A stretch of DNA of 64,000 nucleotides. It comes from Pieris napi (lineage: Eukaryota > Arthropoda > Insecta > Lepidoptera > Pieridae). Both the position numbers and the translations under genes were made by a program. The DNA lies in the NCBI RefSeq assembly GCF_905475465.1, contig NC_062237.1, forward strand, positions 13,316,501 through 13,380,500, in the 5' to 3' direction. The notes under the pieces were generated by a model. The model made no database searches, was not told where the DNA came from, and saw only the letters and a program-made list of their open reading frames with translations. Positions 60,101-64,000 of the stretch are shown here, piece after piece (the first letter of the stretch is position 1; every line of letters starts with the position of its first letter).

Positions 60101-63100
60101 GCAGGAGGTGTCTTTGGCTCCGGCTACTTTTGTGCGGTCTCTCGCGCGTAAACTCGGCGCCGACACGGAACTCGACCAGCCAGTTAAGAAGGTATGCGTT
60201 ATTATTTGATTATTGTGAATCTGTGTGTACATTTTTGATTATGGCCACTCGTCGATGCCTTCCTTATTGGTCGTTTTGTTCGATGAAACCTTTTATCGAT
60301 TCGTTTCGTAGGTTTACTTTTATAGAGTGAAGAAAATGTTTCTAGAATGTAGAGGATGGAGAGCTGCTGCAAGCCATCATTCAGCCCATGGAGATGGAGA
60401 TCGTCGCTCTGAAGAATAAGTTGAGAGACACGGATACACGTCTACAGGAGGCTATGGTGAGAAATTTGATGGAAGTGGATAGTTGTCAAAAATTTTAAAG
60501 TGAAATAATTACGGTTTCTATATTAATTTAATTGTTGTTAAAGAAATCGGCTCCGAGTTCAGGAAATACAGGAAGCAGTTCCGGCGATGGCAAAACAGAT
60601 CCAGGTAACAATAATTTAGTGAATTTTATATCATCCTTCTAGCTTGGAGAGACAAACAGTCTCGCAGGTTACTTTATTATACATATTTAATAATTTTCAG
60701 AAGGCGGAAAGAGTCAGGCGTCGTGTGATATGTGTGCCAATTACGAGAGGCAGTTGGTCGCGGAACAGAGTCGAGCCGATGCCGCTCGAGAGAGGGCTAC
60801 TCGAGCCGAGAGCGCCCTGAAACTGGTGAGGCGCTCGTGTCAATGACATTCTAACTGTGAAATGAATCAATACGGTCTCGAATCATATTTGAAATCAATT
60901 ATTATGAAAACGTAGTTTTCGTATTTTTATAGTGAATTATTATTGAAAGTAAATCGTAAAATTACCTGCTATTGTCATTAATATTGTGTATGAAAATATG
61001 TAATCGGGATTGAATTACAAGATTACCTTATTGAATTTTGACTAGGTTTCTCATGGCCCTATAATATTTAATATTTTGAAAACCGCCTATTCGTGTACGT
61101 GTACTAAATACTAAAATATGTTTGAAATGATTTCCTCCAGGCGACGGAAGAGTTGGAAGGCGTCCGGTCGATCCACGACGAGACCGTCCGCAACTGGCAG
61201 GCGGAGCGCGCAGACAGCTCGGCCCGAATCGATGTTCTGAGCCAGACCTTGGCCGAGAGCCACGATCTGGTCACCGAGCGCTGCGCCGCCGCCGAAGACG
61301 CCTCTCGAAGGGCCTTGGAACAGGTCACCACGCTCACGGTGGACCGGGAGACGCTGCAGAAGAAATTAGATAGGTACGATCGGATGGGGTTGCCTTATTA
61401 CAGGTTTCAAAAATATTTTTTTACCGAAAATTAATTAATGAGTGTGAAATTTGGTAATTTTCAGCTTAGAGAGAGACAACGCTATGTTGATAGGACAGTA
61501 TGCGAAGAAGGCAGTCGAGATGCAAAACGAAATCATTAATCTTCCCGACAACGTTATAGTAAGTGTATTTTCATTTCAACTCCTTTGAGGGCTTTGCACC
61601 GAACGTGAAATGAGACTGCGACATCAAGTTAATAATATGTTACATCAGAAAACACTGTGGATTGTTTAAATGTAACCATAGCAATCTTGTTTAGGAGCGC
61701 GACAAATGCATATAAAAGTAGTTTTTTAATTTGCTGTTTATGTTGGTTGGCGTTAGGCAATCTAATATCTGATTTCAATGTTCTCTCGCCATATACGTTG
61801 CTCTCGACGTTGAGAGCCGAACTCGGGTCTGCACGTCATGCTACTTGTTTTTTATGTCATCTCAAAAATGTGTAGAATTTACTTAATAATAAGTAATTTA
61901 ATTCCATTGTTGAATATTTCAGGAATTACAAGAGCAATGCCTTCAACTGCGCGAGCAGCTCATTTTCTGTCAGCTCGGCCGGGAAGAGGGAGCCGCCAGC
62001 GAGCAAGAACTCCGGAACCAGCTCTTGTCCCACGGAGCCCTGCTGCATCAGCAGGAGGCCGCTCTGGCCTCCACCAACGCCGAGCTGAGGGGGTGCAGGT
62101 AGCGCCAGATAGCCTAGCTTCTCTCGCAATCTTTGAGTGAAGTCATTTTTTAACGATAAATTCCCTCGTCAGAGACGAGCTGGACAGGCTTCAGACTGAG
62201 CGGGAACAGATGAACGAACTCGCGAACAAGCTGAGGCACTCCACGGATATGATTGAGAAACTTCTAGAAGATAAGGTAGGATGCTCTTCCTTCTGATATC
62301 AAAATCGTTGTTCAAAGTTTTTCCGTTCACCGATGTCCCTCTCCAGCAGTTAAGGGAGCGTTCAAGTATTACGGGGATTGAATTACGCGTTATTGTTAAT
62401 ATTATTTTCGACTTTCCATTACTTTACACCACATAATGGTAACTTATAGGCATAAAGAGTCACTAGGTAGTCACGAAACGTTTTACTATACTTGGGTACA
62501 GAAAAACGTTACGGCGCGTTACATGGGGGGGGTCATTAATCTCCAAAAGTTACGTGACGTAATACTTGAACGCTCCCTAATGAAATGAATTGAATATTTT
62601 TCCAGAAACGTCTGCAAGGTGAGGTGTCGGAGACCAGAAATCGCGTTTCCGTCCTGCAACAAGAGCTGGACAACAGCGAGAAGGTGCAACAGGACTTCGT
62701 CAGACTCTCGCAGTCTCTGCAGGTCATTTTTATTCATTATTTTGCATGTTTTTCTTTTGGAGTCTTTTATTTGTTTTAAAATTTAATTAAATCGAAATGA
62801 TTCGCTTGCAGGTGCAGCTCCAGCGCATACGAGAAGCGGACACGGAGGTGCGGTGGCAGTTCGACGAGGACGTCGCCGAGTGCCCTTCCTGCCACACGGC
62901 TTTGCCCAACAGCAGGAAAAAGGTATTTCGTTGCATATTATTCTTATACATGTCTTTTGGTAATTCAGACACAAGTTTCGTTAAACTGAACTGTTTATCT
63001 GAATCTAAAGTGAAGTTATCTACTATAATAATATTTTCGCTTAACTATTCTGTTAATTTAACATTGTATTTTGGATAAAAAAACTCACCAGAATCTGATT

Positions 63101-63316
63101 AAGGTTCAATAAATATAATATAAAATAATTGTACAAATGTCGATTCAGATCCACTGCATGCACTGCGGCCGGATATTCTGCGCTCCGTGCGTGAACCACT
63201 CCGTCCCCAGCGGGCCGAGGGGCGCCCCGGCTCGGGTCTGCTCGGTCTGCAGCACTCTCCTGCAGCCCCACACCGCGCCCTACTTCAGCACCAAACCCCC
63301 GAACTCGCCGGACTAA
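57136..63316 (+). CDS. Rabep1: Rabaptin-5-like Rab GTPase-binding effector with C-terminal FYVE-like finger
   Basis: Rabaptins bind active Rab5 and Rabex-5 and promote early endosome fusion. Fifteen exons: 57136-57184, 57251-57355, 58043-58180, 59382-59485, 60105-60191, 60346-60456, 60545-60605, 60701-60825, 61141-61373, 61465-61558, 61923-62098, 62173-62275, 62606-62722, 62812-62922 and 63149-63316. The total is 1782 nt (593 residues) with all phases consistent. The exon 2 donor is a weak GTTGGT. The protein is mostly coiled coil: LRLEKEQLDSEVLGLRAELQ near the start and ELDRLQTEREQMNELANKL later. A Ser/Gly linker (SAPSSGNTGSSSGDGK) and a CDMCANYERQL motif lie mid-protein. The last 75 residues carry four cysteine pairs, CPSC, HCMHCGRIFC, APC and CSVC, as in a FYVE-type zinc finger. 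Start chosen at the first ATG of the first in-phase exon. Confidence 0.88.
62354..62577. mobile_element. MITE in rabaptin intron 12 with TAA target duplication
   Basis: GGGAGCGTTCAAGTATTACG at the left and the inverted GTAATACTTGAACGCTCCC at the right, each flanked by TAA. There is no coding capacity. It is related to 17408-17590. Confidence 0.75.
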
Positions 63317-64000
63317 CGACCCTCGGCTGCCAATTAACTATATATAGTCGAGACCTGGAACGCCAAAGTACGGACGCGTCGACGTACATATACAAAATAT
63401 AGAAATGTTTTTCATCACAATTAGTGATCTCTCATTATCGATATCTATTGAACGAACTAAACGGTGAGCGTCCACTGTGGTGCTGTGAATTAGAGCCTTA
63501 TTGTTATTTAGTATCTACGAGTTACGTCGGACAGACCGCGTGAACGGCGTAGCGCCGCAGATTTCGTTGTTGTCGTCCAACAAATTCAACATAACCCGGC
63601 AAATACGAAGATAAGATATGAAAAAGTTTTTTCCTTGTAAGTAGTTTCACAATCTCTAAAAACTTTATGCGAGTAAAATTAGAATTCGGCGGACGACCGG
63701 TTCGTCAAAAATATGATGTAAATAGTATTGTACGTAGATAGAATGAATTTAATCTAAAAACGGTAAATTTATATTGTAATTTGTTGACCAATGTTCGAGT
63801 GATAAGCCAAAACTAATCGACGTTTACTTCCTTTTAAATCTTTCTTTGCAATAATGTTTTTATGTTAACGTTACTATGAATGTGCAATACTTACGTTGAG
63901 AACTAAATCTAAGAAACCGAGCAAAAATAGCAAAGGATTCAGTACTTTTATAAAATAAGAATACAAAACAATTTGTGCCCTTTCCCCACAATTTTCACTA
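63317..64000 (+). other. Rabaptin-like 3' UTR and downstream flank
   Basis: AT-rich sequence with no coding frame of note. No clear AATAAA was found before the window ends, so the transcript may run past base 64000 or use a variant signal. Confidence 0.4.

Overview
The window looks like nuclear DNA of a moth or butterfly (Lepidoptera). It is AT-rich, its genes are split by GT-AG introns, and its repeats are typical of that order: a tRNA-derived SINE with a TGGCCTAGTGGCTTCAG-type head, small A|TC...CTAG|T Helitrons, and LINE tails carrying the GGCCGGCAACGCACT motif. The species cannot be named from the sequence alone.

Layout: 1-11612 is repeat-rich and is probably the first intron of a retm/SEC14L1-like gene, whose first coding exon is at 11613-11675 (-). 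That exon lies back to back with Uba1 (E1 ubiquitin-activating enzyme, eight coding exons, 12525-19049, +). Next comes the centriolar protein gene Cp110 (22366-27483, -), convergent with Uba1. A complete Gypsy-type LTR retrotransposon (27588-32511, -) sits about 100 bp upstream of the Cp110 start codon. It has identical-looking 590-bp LTRs, a GTAT target duplication, an intact pol frame and a gag that appears to lack its capsid region. After a stretch of LINE remnants come ICMT (34547-36113, +), a secreted trypsin-like protein with a degenerate catalytic triad (37028-39643, +), a group III secreted phospholipase A2 with a 10.8-kb second intron (41485-55388, +) and a rabaptin-5-like Rab5 effector in 15 exons (57136-63316, +).

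The genes do not form a functional cluster. Their roles are ubiquitin activation, centriole control, CAAX-protein methylation, lipid hydrolysis, endosome fusion and an extracellular pseudo-protease. All exon models here were built by hand from splice-site phase and protein similarity. Each full-length chain sums to a whole number of codons.

Most unusual features: an alternating array of short palindromes with covarying arms inside both LTRs, a capsid-less gag beside an intact pol, a perfect 27-bp hairpin in a Cp110 intron, and four copies of a MITE family whose terminal repeats are themselves palindromic. No convincing CRISPR array, tRNA or rRNA gene was found.
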